Shown: positions 1 to 11,820, counted from the stretch's first letter. The stretch: DNA of 37,234 nt from Bondarzewia mesenterica (GCA_004802705.1 SGPL01000344.1:1-37234), one strand, 5' to 3'. Made by a program: numbers and translations. The notes: generated by a model from the sequence alone, not told the origin.

Positions 1-1067
1 GACGGGGTGTGGTGGGGTCGTGCTGGCGCTGAAGAGCAACGCGGGGGGGCAAGCACCCGAAAGGGCTGCCTGGTTCGGAGGAACCATTGTCTTCAGCGAC
101 CGCGTGCCCAGCGAGGCCCGCGGGGACGGTGCCTGGCATGCCCGCAGAGTAGTCCGAGTAGGCGGAGTAGCCGTTGAAGGCCTCCTCTGCGCGGGCGCTG
201 ACGCCACGGTGGGTGGGAGGGAACGAGGCGAGCGGGGAGCCGCGGGAAGGCATGACGGCGGTGGTGTCAAAGGCGGAAACGGGAGAGGGGCAGGCAGAGT
301 TGGGCTGAGAGAGAGAGGCAAAGGAGGAGGCGTAGGAAGAGTAGGGGAGAGGGGTGGTGACGGGAGTCTGAGGAGGAGAAGAGGCGCTGGACGAGGAGGG
401 ACTGGAGTCGAGGTCGAGTTCCATGTCGTCTGGGTCGAACGAGCCCAAGTGCTGTTGAGCGTGTTGGTGCATGCTCATGGGGTCGGCGGGGAAATAGGAG
501 GGGTTTTTGAGAGTTGTGCCAGGGGGAGCGAGGACGCTGCCGCTGGCGGCATAGGGATCGACGACGACGACGTGGCACTCTTCGAAATGGTCGACGAGGG
601 CGTGGAGGTCGGTGAGGTTGAGGCCACAACAAGTGTAATTGCGGCACTAATTGAGCAAGTCGCTTAGCAACGATGTGGGACGAGAGAGGAGGAGGGTGCT
701 CACGAGTTCGTCCTCGCGCTCCATGGTGCTGAGAGCATGGAGGAGAGAGCCGCGGTCGCTTTCTATGGACGACGATATTTTACCGCAGCGAAAGTCGGTG
801 GGACTAGATCGATGGGAAGATGAGCTCGAGAAGGATGAGGAGAGGGAGAGAAACGGACTCGAGGGGGCCCAACAGCTGTCCTGGGGACGATCCGGGGTAA
901 AAGCGACTGCCAAAGGAGCCCGGTCTCCAGGAGATGGGAGAGCCAAAGAAGGCGCGGGTGTACGAGGCAGGGTTGAAGGAGCCGTTGTTGCCGGAGAAGG
1001 AGCCGGAGGCCATGGTGGCGTCGATGGAGTTGGAGGGAAAGGCGATGGGCTGGGATGTGGCTGCCAT
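1..1067 (-). CDS. SFP1-like C2H2 zinc-finger transcription factor, 3' end off the window
   Basis: My model has exon 1 at 1067-859, an intron at 858-804 (55 nt, weak GTCCGT donor), exon 2 at 803-704, an intron at 703-647 (GTGAGC..TTAG) and exon 3 from 646 leftwards. Both joins keep frame. Exon 3 opens with CRNYTCCG followed by DLHALVDHFEECH, a C2H2 finger with 12 residues between the second Cys and first His and H-X4-H. This resembles the SFP1-type (ribosome-biogenesis regulator) zinc-finger proteins of basidiomycetes as I know them. A Ser/Pro-rich low-complexity tail follows. I chose the ATG at 1067 because a TATATA lies about 55 nt upstream; the in-frame ATG at 1136 would be upstream of that box. 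Near the edge a G7 run (43-49) seems to break the frame: dropping one base gives a Pro-Pro-Ala-Leu-Leu-Phe reading that fits the family better. Family is fairly sure; exon 1 and intron 1 less so. Confidence 0.75.
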
Positions 1068-1120
1068 GAGGGGAGTGTGATGGACGTGCAGGAGAGAGAG
1101 AGGGGACGAGCCGACGCAGC

Positions 1121-1126
1121 TATATA
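1121..1126 (-). promoter_or_regulatory. TATA-like box of the zinc-finger gene
   Basis: TATATA lies about 55 nt upstream of the chosen ATG at 1067. It supports that start over the in-frame ATG at 1136. Confidence 0.4.
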
Positions 1127-1136
1127 CCCGAACCAA

Positions 1137-4100
1137 CGTTGCTCCGCTCCGTCAGCTCGACCCAGGGTTCGGTCCGATCACGAGATAAACACGCGCACAC
1201 ACAGATCTCGCCCGCTCCCGAATCCCTCCTGCGCCTCTCAGAACTGCATCGCTCCGGCTCGCGACTCTCCCGGAGGGCCAGTGGGCGTACAGCCAGCCTC
1301 GTCCGTCGTCCCGGCTCCATCGCCCACGCGGGACTCGCGCGCCATTCGAGCGCCATCCAATTGCCGTACTCCCCTTGGCGAGGTCCCCTGCCACCGCTCC
1401 CCTGCGCGATCATGATGGTCACTCCCTCGCCCTCACCATCGCCGTCGTCTCGCGCATCGCGTCAGCTGCCTCTTTGGTCCTCCACGAATCAACTCACTCT
1501 CCTCTAGACCAGAGTCTCCTCCGCCCAGAACCCTCTCGAAACCACCCTCTCCGTCATGTCCTCCCTCCCAACGCCGGCCACTCCACCCCCATTTCCGCTG
1601 CCTCCCACCCCACACAACCCAGTCCTCGTCCGTCCCACCGGCTCCTCCCTCCTTCTCGACTCCACTCCTCCTCATACCAACACCACCGCCGACGGCGAAA
1701 CTTAATGACGAAATCCGAACACGATGAAAAATCCACCATGGCGCGATGGCGACGGTGCGCAGCCTCCTCGTCCCTCCCCTCATCGCTCGTTGATCTCCCC
1801 CCCAACCCAGTCCTGGGCCTGATTCTGGTTGAGCGCTGAGCGCTGAGCCATCGCCACCCTCCCAAAACTACATGACAGTGCTCGTCGACCTATCAACCCC
1901 ACGCGACATGCATACACTTCGCATACACAAGCGCGGGATGGCACCTGCCCTCCGGCGCTAACATCTATTTCACAATGGCGCCATTTGCATTTGTGGACTC
2001 CCTGCCCTTTCAACTCGATACTCAAACCTCAATACAATCCCACTCGTGATCGGTGCGTCGGCAGCTTTCCTATGGGTTAGAGAGCATGGCGGTGCTTCTC
2101 GAGCGTGTTTGCCAACCCCGGGCCATGCAATGTTACCCGTACGTACGCAATTTGATCATCTCCTCTCAACTCTCAGCCATACTCTGCACGTATGTAAATA
2201 CGATGGCTTCGAATTTCGAATGTCGCCTTCTCTCCCCCTCTCCCTCGCTCATCTGCATTGATTCCGGTTTTCAAATGCAAAAGGCAAACCCAAGCCAGCT
2301 TCCTTCGCGCACAATACCGCATCGTACGTACGCGTGCCGAAAGCACAGCGCTTTTGATTCTTGAATACAGAATACACCAAATGTCAAATGTCGTACGAAT
2401 TTCGAAACACCCGTTCCTGCCTCGCCATCGATGGGCGATTGGCGATGGGTGAGAATCCGAATCGAATCCGAGAACCCGAACCCGAACCCATTTTTGTTTG
2501 CCGTAAACGGTAAACCTCCCTTGGCTTCCTCGCGCGCATGGCCATGGAGTCTCAGCAAACAAACAAACAAACAAACGACCGCACGTCCCTTCCATCGAGA
2601 TTCGACACGCGCACCGCTCTGAAATGCCACCGCACCGTACTAGAGCTGGCTTCCTTCAAGTTCCACGGCCTCGATCCAAATCCAAATCCAAGTCCCTTCG
2701 AGTTCTTGATTTCCACCGTTCCGTTTTTACCACACGCGCGCGATTCGCGAAGCGCGTCCGTCTTCCCCTCCGACCCGCCCCTCCAAAATCGCCTGTTGAC
2801 CCAGTATCGACGCGTGTGAAGTACTCGTGCCTACTCGTCCGCGTGGTCAAGCTCAAGTATGTATGGCCCACGCGGACGGCGCTCGAAACTCCTCGGCGCC
2901 TCTCTGAGCACTCTGTCCAAGAGGGAGGCGCCCTCGACGTTCACCTCGGCAGTCATGCCGTCTCTCAGAGATCTCAACGCACTGCCCGACTCGTCAAGTC
3001 GAGTTCGAGAATCGAGAATCAAGAATCAAGAAAGCCTCCACCGACCGGACCGACCGACTGTCAAAGGGAGGGAGTCCTTGTGCGACTGCAGTGGGTGCCT
3101 GTGACAGAACGGACGCTGGGCAGAGAGACGATCAGGAACGGGGCTTTCACGCCACGTGGCGCCTGCGGGACGTTTGTCATCAGGTGTTGTAGGTCCATGT
3201 TGTTTCTCTTTTTCTTTCCTTTCCTTTCCCCCGCTCCCCGCCGCCGCCGCCGCCCATTTGGATGGTGCTGGCGCTGGTGGGATCACGAGGGGGTCGCGGT
3301 GGGTCGTCCATTCACGTGTGCGCTCTTCATATAAGACTTGTGTAGATCGCACTTCGAAGGCGGTGGACGCCATTGTTCTTTTATGAACCATAATGTGCAC
3401 TGTGTTGTATGCTAATGCTATCCATGATGGACGGATGCACGCACTGAGACGAAATCGATCCGAGGGTACAATGTGTGTGACAGCACCTGTTTGATATCTA
3501 ATATTTAACCGCGTTGAAGAACAACAACGCTCGGAACGAACGCGGATTCATGTATCATGTATCATCGCGGGACGAGCCTTTCCATGATGATGCATGATGA
3601 GTCAGTTCCCTCGTCCCCCGCCCCCTCCCCCATACTATTGCTACTATTGCTTGGCGCTCGTGAGGAGGCCCGAGTCTGACGCTCGCATTCGGCGTTCGGC
3701 GTTCGGCATTCGCGGGTGAGACGAGATACACTGCAGGCAGACGCGGATCTAGTGGCGCCCGAATCGAGTCCTGACATCGACAGGGGATGGATCATGATCA
3801 CATACTATGCGTGGATCGATCTGCACATGCAATCGACACGGATCGGACGCGTGCTAATATCATAGTAACGGGACGCTGGGACTTCAACTTGTCTCTCTGC
3901 CCTCACGGCGCTCCAGCGGATCGATGTGTGCGTGAACACCTTATTGTAAATAAAGAACGATTGTATGGCACCCACCCGCCTGGAACGCGCGTGCGCATGG
4001 GACCTTGAGACGCTACTCCACTCCACAGCGCTCCGAACTCCCGACGTCGGACACCTCCCATCCGGAGTTGTGTCCAAACACGCGTGCATGGATCGCGGGT

Positions 4101-7100
4101 GCGTCTTTGTACAGCACACACTGCGTCGTCCCGGGTCCGATTGTCAGATGCCGTCTGAGGCCTGAGGGACAACCGGATTGTAGCCTTTGCGTGAGCGACG
4201 AGCGTCTACTACGGCCCGGGAANGGAGTCGAACGCGGTTGCATGACACGGCATGGCTGGGGAGTAAGTAAGTCAGTTTGGTACGGTTTGTGGCATTTCGA
4301 TGTGCGGGTGAGAGGGTCCGTGTCCTGCCCCGCCCCCCCATCAATTGTCAACCATCAACCCCTCCGCACCTCGGGACTGCGGCATCCGAACGCTCGAAAG
4401 CAAGTCGGAGTCCGAGCCTCTCAGGAGGGTGATACAAGCTGCAGCAGCGCAGACGATTCGGGGAAAAAAGGTCCTACATATGTGACACACGAGAGCTCGG
4501 AACCGCTGGAACTGTGCAATCGGTTGAAAACTCGGCGCTCGATATCACTTTTCAAGCTCTCAAGCTAGAGTCGGTCCGACGTTTCGGATGCGCTCGACCC
4601 CGCCGACGCAGTCGCGACGTTTGTGGCAGCAGAGTGGACAAACTCGTCAAATCGCGAGTTGACGCGTGGACGTGCGACGACGAGTGCGGATCCGTGTCGA
4701 GACGTCCACCTGCCGATCGCGACAGCTGGCCAGCTTGCGGCACGCCACTGCGGTAGTTAGTCTACTGTCTGTTTGGGGGCCGGCGAGTAAGCCACCTCCG
4801 CACAGGCGCAAGGCACGGGACGCTACAGCAGCGGATCCTCGGGCCTCAGCGCCAGCACTCAGTACTCAGTTCTGATCATGACTGTGATGTTGGAACTGAA
4901 GCTGAAGCAGCTGAAGATCTGAATGTCGAAGTTGAACAGCCATCGGAGGTAGGTGCGTCGGTAGAATAGCTGGATATGGACGTGCGCGGTGCATGTGGAG
5001 CTGCAGCAGCACTGCGGGACTGATGGGCCGACAACAATGCAACCATGTGGCCATGTATGATGTGTGTCAATCAATACCGATAGCTCCCCCGCGATCTCGT
5101 CAGCGTCGGGATCTCCAGTTGCAAGCCTTGTTCCAAACTGGGAAGGACTGCTTGCTGTCCGACGCAGGTGGGTCACCGCCACCGCCACCACCCACATCAC
5201 GGCGTTTGCCTGACATCCATGCATCGTGTCTGATCGGTGTGTGGGACCCATGTATGTACGGGCAAAGCAAGTATATACCGAGGGCTATGCACATCGCCTC
5301 GCCTCGGTCTTGCTCGTTCGTCCTGTCAGGCCTTAAGTTCACAGTGGTGACTAAGTACAGACTTACAGTATCACCGAGCGTGGCCGCGGGTTCAGGCCCA
5401 GATATGAAGATGCCGATGGACTGGAGATTGCAAGAGATTGCGAATGAAATCGAGGCCGTCATCGTTTGCCAGGCAAATGGACTCGTCTATGCCAAAATTA
5501 TGAAAACATGCCACGACTGGCTGTAAATTTCCGTCGTGTATGGTGGTCGTGTGAGCGCTTATATGTATCCTGCAGGACAAATATAACTCCTCGTCAGAAG
5601 CTCCGCTCCGTCATGGCGTTCCAAATTTAAATCGAGTGCACACGAAGATGTGGAAGACGAGCTCGACGTGTGCTAGTACCGTACACTTATACCTCAAACG
5701 TGATCATCTGAGTTAGCGAACGCATCAACGAAGACCTTGGCTTCCGATGGGCGCACAGATGTCGTTCGGATCCTCCATCTTCTGAGATGCGCGCGCGCAG
5801 CATCGACGCCGGACGGGAGGGTGTTGAGCATATGAAGACCGGCTATAACACTTTCCGGGACCGAAATTAAGTGTCGGACCAATTCTTTATTCCTTTTGGT
5901 CGTGTGATAACGAATACCCCGCCTCCCGAGACGTAGAGTGGAATGGAAGGAAGACGTACAAACTCGATCGGCGACGAGGGCGCGTACCAGATAAGTAGAG
6001 CGAGGCGTACGGGACACCCGGGTGGTGAGACGCAAGTTGGCGTGGTGCTGCGGATGAGAGGACGGAGGCAAATATGTGCTTACCTTGATGCTGTACTCAA
6101 TATGAAGAGGACAATAACAAGCGTCGTCGGAGCTCGATTCGTTCATCCTCGGCCGCCACAGTTCTATTCACAGTTTCGGGGGAGCGGGGATAATGAATTC
6201 ATACATCGGGCATTGCAGTCTCGTCTCCGAGACACGTAGCGCCGTCGACACGTCGAGACCCGACGACGGACGGTGCTATACTCCGTATGTATTGTATTGT
6301 ATAGAGCTTGCGTGGCGATAGTTGGATCATCTCTGATGACCTGTCGGCCTGGCGGCGGCGGCGGCTGCAGTACTAAAAGTGTGTGATCACGACCGGGTCC
6401 AGTCAGCAAGAGCAAAAAGCAGAGCGGTCACTCGCGTGAGGCGGTGTAGCCTTGGGTATGTCCTCCCAAAATGAAAATCCCGAACGATTACACATCATGA
6501 ATGAAAGGAGATATTGCTCGAGTGACAAGTAAGTACTCACCTTCGAATCGATCCCCACCCTCCAACCGCGCCGCCCTTAGGCCTCGAATTACCCAACCGA
6601 TCTTGTCCCGTGAATCTCGTCGCCGTCGTCGGTCATCATGCATCAAGCTGCGATGAAACAAGGTTACAAGGTATTCAGGCCCTTTAATAATAAAGTCAAC
6701 ATGCGTAGATATACTCAAACGACAAGACGATTTTGAACTTCTGCACTCACGGTACTGCAGTCTACTGCAGTGTACTGAATCGAAAACAAAGTGGGTGGAT
6801 GGATCGTTGAGTAGAACGCGCGTACGACTTGTCTTCTGTACAGTCAGCCATGGAGAACTCGATCGCTGAGACGGCTTGATGTTTGACCCACCCTTCCTCA
6901 ACTTTCCTCCGGACGGGGGCATAATCGGCATCGACGCCCTGCTTTTGGTTTTTGGAATTAGAGTGCGTGTCTCTCACGTGGCGATCCTCGGACAAGTTCT
7001 CATTGGACAAGTGCGGTGTCGGGAGTCTCGCCTGAGATGTGTGAACCAATGAGGAGGCGGGACGGTGTAACTACTCGTACCTGCTCGTAATGCATGAAAG

Positions 7101-7441
7101 GGTCGATCGAGATGGGGAGAATGAACGTTCAACTCTTCATTTTTGCAACTGAATGGCATTTATTGGGACCCCCACGCGCATTCAATATTCAATATCCATT
7201 AATGAATCACTTCTACCTGGAACATATCGGGGCACGCTTCAACCCCAGCTAGTTCATTTCGCAGTTCTCCACAATGCTCGAACCAAGTGCACCTTGAGCC
7301 AAATTTCCAACATGACGATCTCTGACGATCTCCGAATTTTCAGGGTTTTGTGAATTTGTTCTTGAAGGTCTCGAGAAGGTTTTGGCGTTGTCCGCTAAAA
7401 AAACATATTTGAGATGTGATATTAAATTCAAATTATTGTAA
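1137..7441. other. Long stretch with no supported gene (6.3 kb)
   Basis: Open frames here are short, lack recognisable domains and overlap one another on both strands. Visible features are a CAAA tetranucleotide repeat near 2556-2577, AAATCC and GAACCC short repeats (2460-2490, 2676-2692), a pyrimidine-rich CCG tract at 3205-3255, and one N at 4223. Between about 5694 and 7160 the minus strand shows several good donor and acceptor sites (see findings), so a spliced gene there is possible, but I recognise no product. The stretch is long for upstream DNA in a compact fungal genome. Confidence 0.5.
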
Positions 7442-7523
7442 TCCGATATGGTGTAACGGCTAACATTGCCGCCTTTCATAGTGAGGTTCGCGGCAGCTCG
7501 GGGTTCGATTCCCCGTATCGGAA
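7442..7523 (+). tRNA. tRNA-Glu (UUC) with a 10-nt intron
   Basis: The acceptor stem TCCGATA pairs with TATCGGA (7516-7522), with discriminator A at 7523. The D-arm is the usual tRNA-Glu form and the T-arm is CGGGG-TTCGATT-CCCCG. The anticodon stem GCCGC/GCGGC (7468-7472 and 7490-7494) encloses a 17-nt loop, CTTTCA + TAGTGAGGTT + C. That places anticodon TTC at 7475-7477 and an intron at 7479-7488 directly after position 37, the canonical eukaryotic site. The mature length is 72 nt. A T-rich tract near 7546 could end Pol III transcription. Confidence 0.95.
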
Positions 7524-8528
7524 TAAAAAACCAGTCCAGCGGTTCTTTTTTTCTTTTCGGGCATTTCTTATGCACAAACATGTATCAGAACTTATAGAAA
7601 GACTCATCTGGATATATTATCTTCCTATTACCTTCCTAGTGATGTAGGCATTGATAGTTGTGGATAAGGTTTGTTTTTGCTTCCCCATGTCCCGTGAAAG
7701 TACGAACAAGGTCTAATTTTTTCAGAATGCTCCCTTTTACACAGCTGGGTGCGCAATATACACGTGAGTGAGGACTACTGCTTGAACTCATCTGATGAGC
7801 AAACTTCGAATATCGTGACTGCATGCCAATAAAGCTCGCTCTGGGTTGTTCGACATCCTCAGCTGGTACAACTGTTGGCAAGATAGGGATTGTGGAATGG
7901 GTTATTGACGAGAATAACCACGTCCTCAGACCATCGTGCACGGGCACCCAGTGTTGAAACGATATTGGCCTGTCGTTCGGGGTATAGTATGCGGACTTTG
8001 TACGAATGACTCGCGATCACCGCGATATGTAAGTATGGCTGGACAGGTCTTGGTTCTCGACGCCAACTTTCTGCTGGGTGCGTTCTGTCACCCACCTTCT
8101 TTCTTTGGATCCCCGTTTGCTGGCAGTTGGCAAGCGAGTCGAACTGCATGAAGAGGTATGCTTGCAAATCTTTCGATCGTGCTGACGCGGCGCGCGCGCG
8201 CTGTTTTTCTTTTTTGATTTTTTTTTTGTCTTTAGAACAGCAAGAATGGTGGGTACAATGTGTCTGTGTGATTATTCAAGACGAACAAACAAACAAATCC
8301 ACAAGTCGGTCCGTATTATTACCGACGAGGGAATGAATGCGCGAAACAAGAAATACAGACGGACGGAGAACGTTCAAAAGTAGGGATTTAAAACCGACGA
8401 CGACGACGACGACGACAACGTAATGACAGACAAGTTTTTTTTTCTTTTGTGTTTTTTCCTTCTTTGCAGACGCTCCAATCTTCTCAGCATGGGCACTATG
8501 CCATCGTCAATGGCGCGCCGCTGCTCAC
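7524..8528. other. Intergenic, no gene seen
   Basis: This is the interval between the tRNA and the 3' end of the first hydrophobin. It holds a GCGCGC tract near 8190, T-runs at 8205-8233, a GAC triplet repeat at about 8394-8415 and a T-run near 8434-8455. I see no coding region with domains or convincing splice sites. Confidence 0.5.
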
Positions 8529-9008
8529 TTAGAGACCAGCGTTGATAGGAGTGCACCCAAGGGTGACGAGACCCTTGACGTGCCAGATATCAGATATGGA
8601 CGGACACGCAGGGACAAGGTAAGGGTCAGAATCGAGAGGAAACTTACATCTTGCTCGCCCGTGCAGCAAGCGGGCTGTTGAGCGCAATTGGCGCCTGAGC
8701 CGACGCCGATGACGGTGATGGGGGTGCAGCTGATGCCGATGGGGACAGCGACGCCTTGGACGACGACGCCGAGCAACCCGAGCTCCTTGGCGATCGAAGG
8801 GTCGTTGGACTGACCAAACAGTCATCAGTTTTATGCCCGCGCGAGAGGTTGAGGTAGGTTTGGGTGCAGAGAGACTGACCTTGCCGACAGTTTGGCAGCA
8901 CTGGAGGGTGCCCGCGTCGCACTGGCTGGTACTGGACTTGGGAGAGGGTGAAGCCGAAGCGACGAGAGCGAGAGCGAGGACGGAAAGCGAGGCGATGCGT
9001 GCGAACAT
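8529..9008 (-). CDS. Class I hydrophobin (HYD1 of this cluster)
   Basis: Exons are 9008-8880, 8809-8648 and 8573-8529, giving 111 residues. Both introns are phase 0 (GTCAGT..TCAG and GTAAGT..CAAG). Hydrophobins are small secreted amphipathic proteins that assemble into rodlet films on aerial hyphae, spores and fruiting-body surfaces. A signal peptide of about 20 residues (FARIASLSVLALALVASA) is followed by a short linker and eight cysteines spaced C30-X6-CC-X32-C-X13-C-X5-CC-X11-C, the class I pattern. Intron positions match the other five loci: after the first CC block, and before the last-Cys exon. A TATA box lies about 95 nt upstream. This is the shortest and most typical member, without the charged spacer of its neighbours. 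Confidence 0.95.
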   Translation of the reverse strand: MFARIASLSVLALALVASASPSPKSSTSQCDAGTLQCCQTVGKVSLSAPKPTSTSRAGIKLMTVWSVQRPFDRQGARVARRRRPRRRCPHRHQLHPHHRHRRRLRRQLRSTARLLHGRARCKFPLDSDPYLVPACPSISDIWHVKGLVTLGCTPINAGL

Positions 9009-9100
9009 AGTGAGATGGGTATTGGACGGGGTGTCGACGAGACAAGTGAGTGGATAGTTCTACCTTGTGAACTGGGAGATAAAGAGCACCGAGCTTGGAT

Positions 9101-9108
9101 CTTTTATA
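9101..9108 (-). promoter_or_regulatory. TATA box of HYD1
   Basis: TATAAAAG on the minus strand, about 95 nt upstream of the ATG at 9008. Other hydrophobin genes here have a comparable box at 100-155 nt. Confidence 0.6.
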
Positions 9109-9600
9109 CCTGCAGGGTGGGAGCTAGTGACATGGCGACTGCAGAAAGTTCCAATCTTCAGTACTTCAGTTGTTGACACAGTTCATGAGATGTCATGGAA
9201 CACCCAGAAGCACAGATTCTCCCGCACGGATTGGATTGTCCACTGTACATGTCAATTTGAAATGTGCTCCCACTCCACCGAGTACCCTAATTCTGCTCTG
9301 CCGATATGCGCGCCTCCAACAGACTCTTTGGCACTCCCCCAATAATGAAATTGTCATTAATCATGTTGGCGCCACCAAATCAGGTCTCGTACGCACTAGA
9401 AATTGGGACCATCGAGTGCCCATCCTTCTTCGAGTGAATATATCTTGACGGGGCGACTGAATGAAGAAGACCGCACACGGGGAACACGTATCCACAATTC
9501 CACGAGCCATTCCCAAGAGAGTAAAGACAGGCGTAATGATAGACATAGCGTACACTTAAAGAGAAACCCCACAGCCCATAAGTAATCCCAGAACGAAAAT
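9109..9600. other. Upstream region of HYD1, no gene seen
   Basis: This sequence separates the HYD1 promoter from the stop codon of HYD2. I found no domain-bearing frame on either strand. Confidence 0.5.
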
Positions 9601-10068
9601 TTAAAAGACGACGTTCACTGGACTGCAGTTGATCGCGAAACCCTAGCACACGACAGTGAAGGCTCAGCAGGGGCTCCAATCTTATAGACAAGAGAGAACA
9701 CTTACTGCCTCGACTCTGTCACAGCACACAGGCTGCGACGCGCAGTTTGAGCCCGAGGCCAGCCCTCCATCATCCGCAAATGCATCGCAGTTCAAACCGA
9801 TGGGAGTATTCTGGCCTTGGATGACCAAACCTTCCTCAGCAAGCATCTTGCTCATGTTATCCGACGAAGCCTGACAGAAAGTGTCAGAAAAATCTCGAGT
9901 ATACACCCAGTGCAACATGCTTACGTCTTCGATGGTATTGCAGCACTGGACAGTGCCAGTGTTGCACTGGTTCTTAAGAGAATTATGAGAAAACATTCTG
10001 CCAGGCATGGCCGACACGACGGCAGTGAAGCCCATGACAGCGGAGAGGATGGCGACGCGAACAAACAT
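9601..10068 (-). CDS. Class I hydrophobin (HYD2)
   Basis: Exons are 10068-9925, 9870-9706 and 9642-9601, giving 116 residues. Introns are GTAAGC..TCAG and GTAAGT..CTAG, both phase 0. The signal peptide runs roughly through residue 20 (MFVRVAILSAVMGFTAVVSA). Cysteines follow C35-X6-CC-X32-C-X14-C-X5-CC-X10-C, so the last gap is slightly short for the class. I chose the ATG at 10068 rather than the in-frame ATG at 10107 because it begins directly with a good signal peptide like the other members. It lies head to head with HYD3 across 734 bp, so the two may share regulatory sequence. Confidence 0.93.
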
Positions 10069-10164
10069 GACGGCAACGAAGGTGGGGATAGGGTGTGGAG
10101 ATGTCAAAGAGCGGGGGTGGTTGACAGGAGTCAGGATTGTTCAGCCAGCGGCCTCTCAGAGACC

Positions 10165-10173
10165 TTATATATA
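10165..10173 (-). promoter_or_regulatory. TATA box of HYD2
   Basis: TATATATAA on the minus strand, about 100 nt upstream of the ATG at 10068. Confidence 0.6.
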
Positions 10174-10680
10174 CCTCGGAGGCCGAGGGGGTTGGAGAGA
10201 AAGTTGGAGAGAGCCAGTATGTCGCTTCTCGATTTGGTCGATGAGTTTCCTCGCATGGAAGGTTCAGATCCACGATGTGAAGATGCTGGACGCGAAAGAC
10301 GCGTCGACCTCACGTGAGCATGCACTTCACATCACGTGACATAATTCTCTACTGGATTGGGACATGATACATTGAGCAGGCCCACTTTCGTCCAAGTGTC
10401 ATGGATGAGGGGACCGAAATTCCTAGAATATGCCATTTTTACCGTATTCGATTTGGACACCGGTTCCAAGTATCGCTGATTTGTGAAGAGGAAACGATCA
10501 GAGTCACACTCTTGAACCTAGAACAAACACCTCTCAAAGGGAGCATCAACCGAAAAGGACGATAGGAACCCGAAAAGAGGTAACTTACGCATTTCCATTC
10601 CTTCACAATACACAGAGGTCGAAGCTAGTCAGATCGTCATCGAAGAAAAACAAAAGCTGACTCACCGTCCTCTTGCATCA

Positions 10681-10687
10681 TATAAGG
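10681..10687 (+). promoter_or_regulatory. TATA box of HYD3
   Basis: TATAAGG lies about 122 nt upstream of the ATG at 10803, followed by a long pyrimidine tract (about 10748-10775) of the kind often found just before fungal transcription starts. Confidence 0.55.
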
Positions 10688-10802
10688 AGCGCGTAAAGCA
10701 AGGAGCAGATCAACTGGGTTTCGCGCTTTCTTCCGCTGCAGAACTGGTTTCTCTTTTTCTCCCCCCCCTCTTCGCACATTTCTAGTTCACCCGGAGTTCG
10801 CC

Positions 10803-11423
10803 ATGTTCATCCACTTCTCCAGTCTCTCAGCATGCTCCGTTCTCGCTGTCGCTATCCTGGCGGCCGCGAGACCGTCTTGGACTGACCTCAAGCTCAAGAA
10901 AGAGAATGCGCACAAGGGGCAGAATACTTCCAATGCGGACATTGTCACCAAGATCGCGACGGCGACCAAGTTGGAAGCCACGCCGATGGTCAACGCGGAG
11001 GTTTGGCACCCCAAGGAAAGTTCTAGCAAAGAAGAGGGGACGGACCAATGCAGCACGGGCCATATACAGTGCTGCCGGACCGTAGAGCCTGTAAGTCGTC
11101 TCTTCTTTTCTCTGTCTTATAAGATAGTGACGATGGAAACATCCCCGCTAGGCTGAGTCAGAGGGCGCGGAGAGAGCACTCAGTCTTGCCGGTTTCATCG
11201 TCCGGGATGCACATGTCCCCATAGGTCTCGACTGCAGCCCCACCAACGGCTCGTTCGGCGTCGGCTCCGGTGCAACCTGTGAGTCGCAGCCAGTCTGCTG
11301 TGTGAAGATTGTAGCCGTAAGTGCGATTTCTGTTGCCGAATGTAGAGGTTACTGATCAACACGGCTATGGTGATGTAGAATGGCCTGGGAATCGACTGCC
11401 CCCCCTTCCATGGGGCTGCCTGA
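10803..11423 (+). CDS. Class I hydrophobin with charged N-terminal spacer (HYD3)
   Basis: Exons are 10803-11090, 11152-11316 and 11379-11423, giving 165 residues. Introns are GTAAGT..CTAG and GTAAGT..GTAG, both phase 0. A signal peptide (about residues 1-22) is followed by some 60 residues rich in Lys, Glu, Thr and Asn before the first cysteine at residue 83. The rest is a standard hydrophobin core: C83-X6-CC-X32-C-X14-C-X5-CC-X11-C. The long hydrophilic spacer is unusual, since most class I members have about 10-40 residues there. It shares the spacer habit, exon lengths (exon 2 is 165 nt) and orientation with the next two loci, which suggests tandem duplication. Confidence 0.92.
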
Positions 11424-11820
11424 TCAATAGAGGCAGAGGCGTGTTATCGGGAGGAACTTTTTTTTTACACCTACTATCAAATCCACTATATCGATCTCCT
11501 TCTGTGTTATTCAGTGTTGTTTGCGTTGTGAATATATTCGCCGCATTCGACTGGACGTTACTAAAGAGGGAGATCAAATTGACATTATTATCACTGTGGG
11601 TGGCCTTACGCATTGCTCACCTATCTGAGACTTACCGCCTTCGAGCGTTGTCAAATATTTCATTCAGACACATCAGCCATTCTCCTATTGACAGCCGCCG
11701 ACTCCTCAAAGTATCCATCGGGGAATGCCCCGACGCACGAACAAGACCACCCACCTTTGCAGTTCTCCTTTTATACAAGTATCCCAAGCAAAAGGTGACA
11801 CACGACAGCTCAACACCTCT

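Larger units (their letters stand above)
10069..10802. promoter_or_regulatory. Divergent promoter region between HYD2 and HYD3
   Basis: Both flanking hydrophobin genes are transcribed outward from this 734-bp interval, each with its own TATA box. CACGTGA-type motifs occur at about 10311-10317 and 10334-10340; they could be E-box-like sites, but that is only a motif match. No separate gene is seen. Confidence 0.5.

Noticed and set aside
20..1415. Plus-strand open frames (215 and 254 codons) at the left edge
   Set aside because: They are antisense to the zinc-finger gene, whose minus-strand exons have a recognisable finger and frame-consistent introns; composition is Gly/Arg/Glu-rich as expected of a shadow frame.
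1556..1705. 49-codon Pro/Thr/Ser-rich frame (starts MSSLPTPATPPPF) with C-rich third positions
   Set aside because: Codon use is gene-like, but it is short, has no domain or splice partner, and the surrounding DNA is C-rich; too weak to call.
4195..4245. Possible minus-strand tRNA T-arm (CCCGGGAANGGAGTCGAAC)
   Set aside because: One N and no consistent acceptor or anticodon stems.
4993..5526. 177-codon plus-strand frame
   Set aside because: No domain, odd composition, and an overlapping 120-codon frame on the other strand; consistent with chance in non-coding DNA.
8394..8415. GAC triplet repeat
   Set aside because: Simple microsatellite in the 3' flank of HYD1; nothing further to say.
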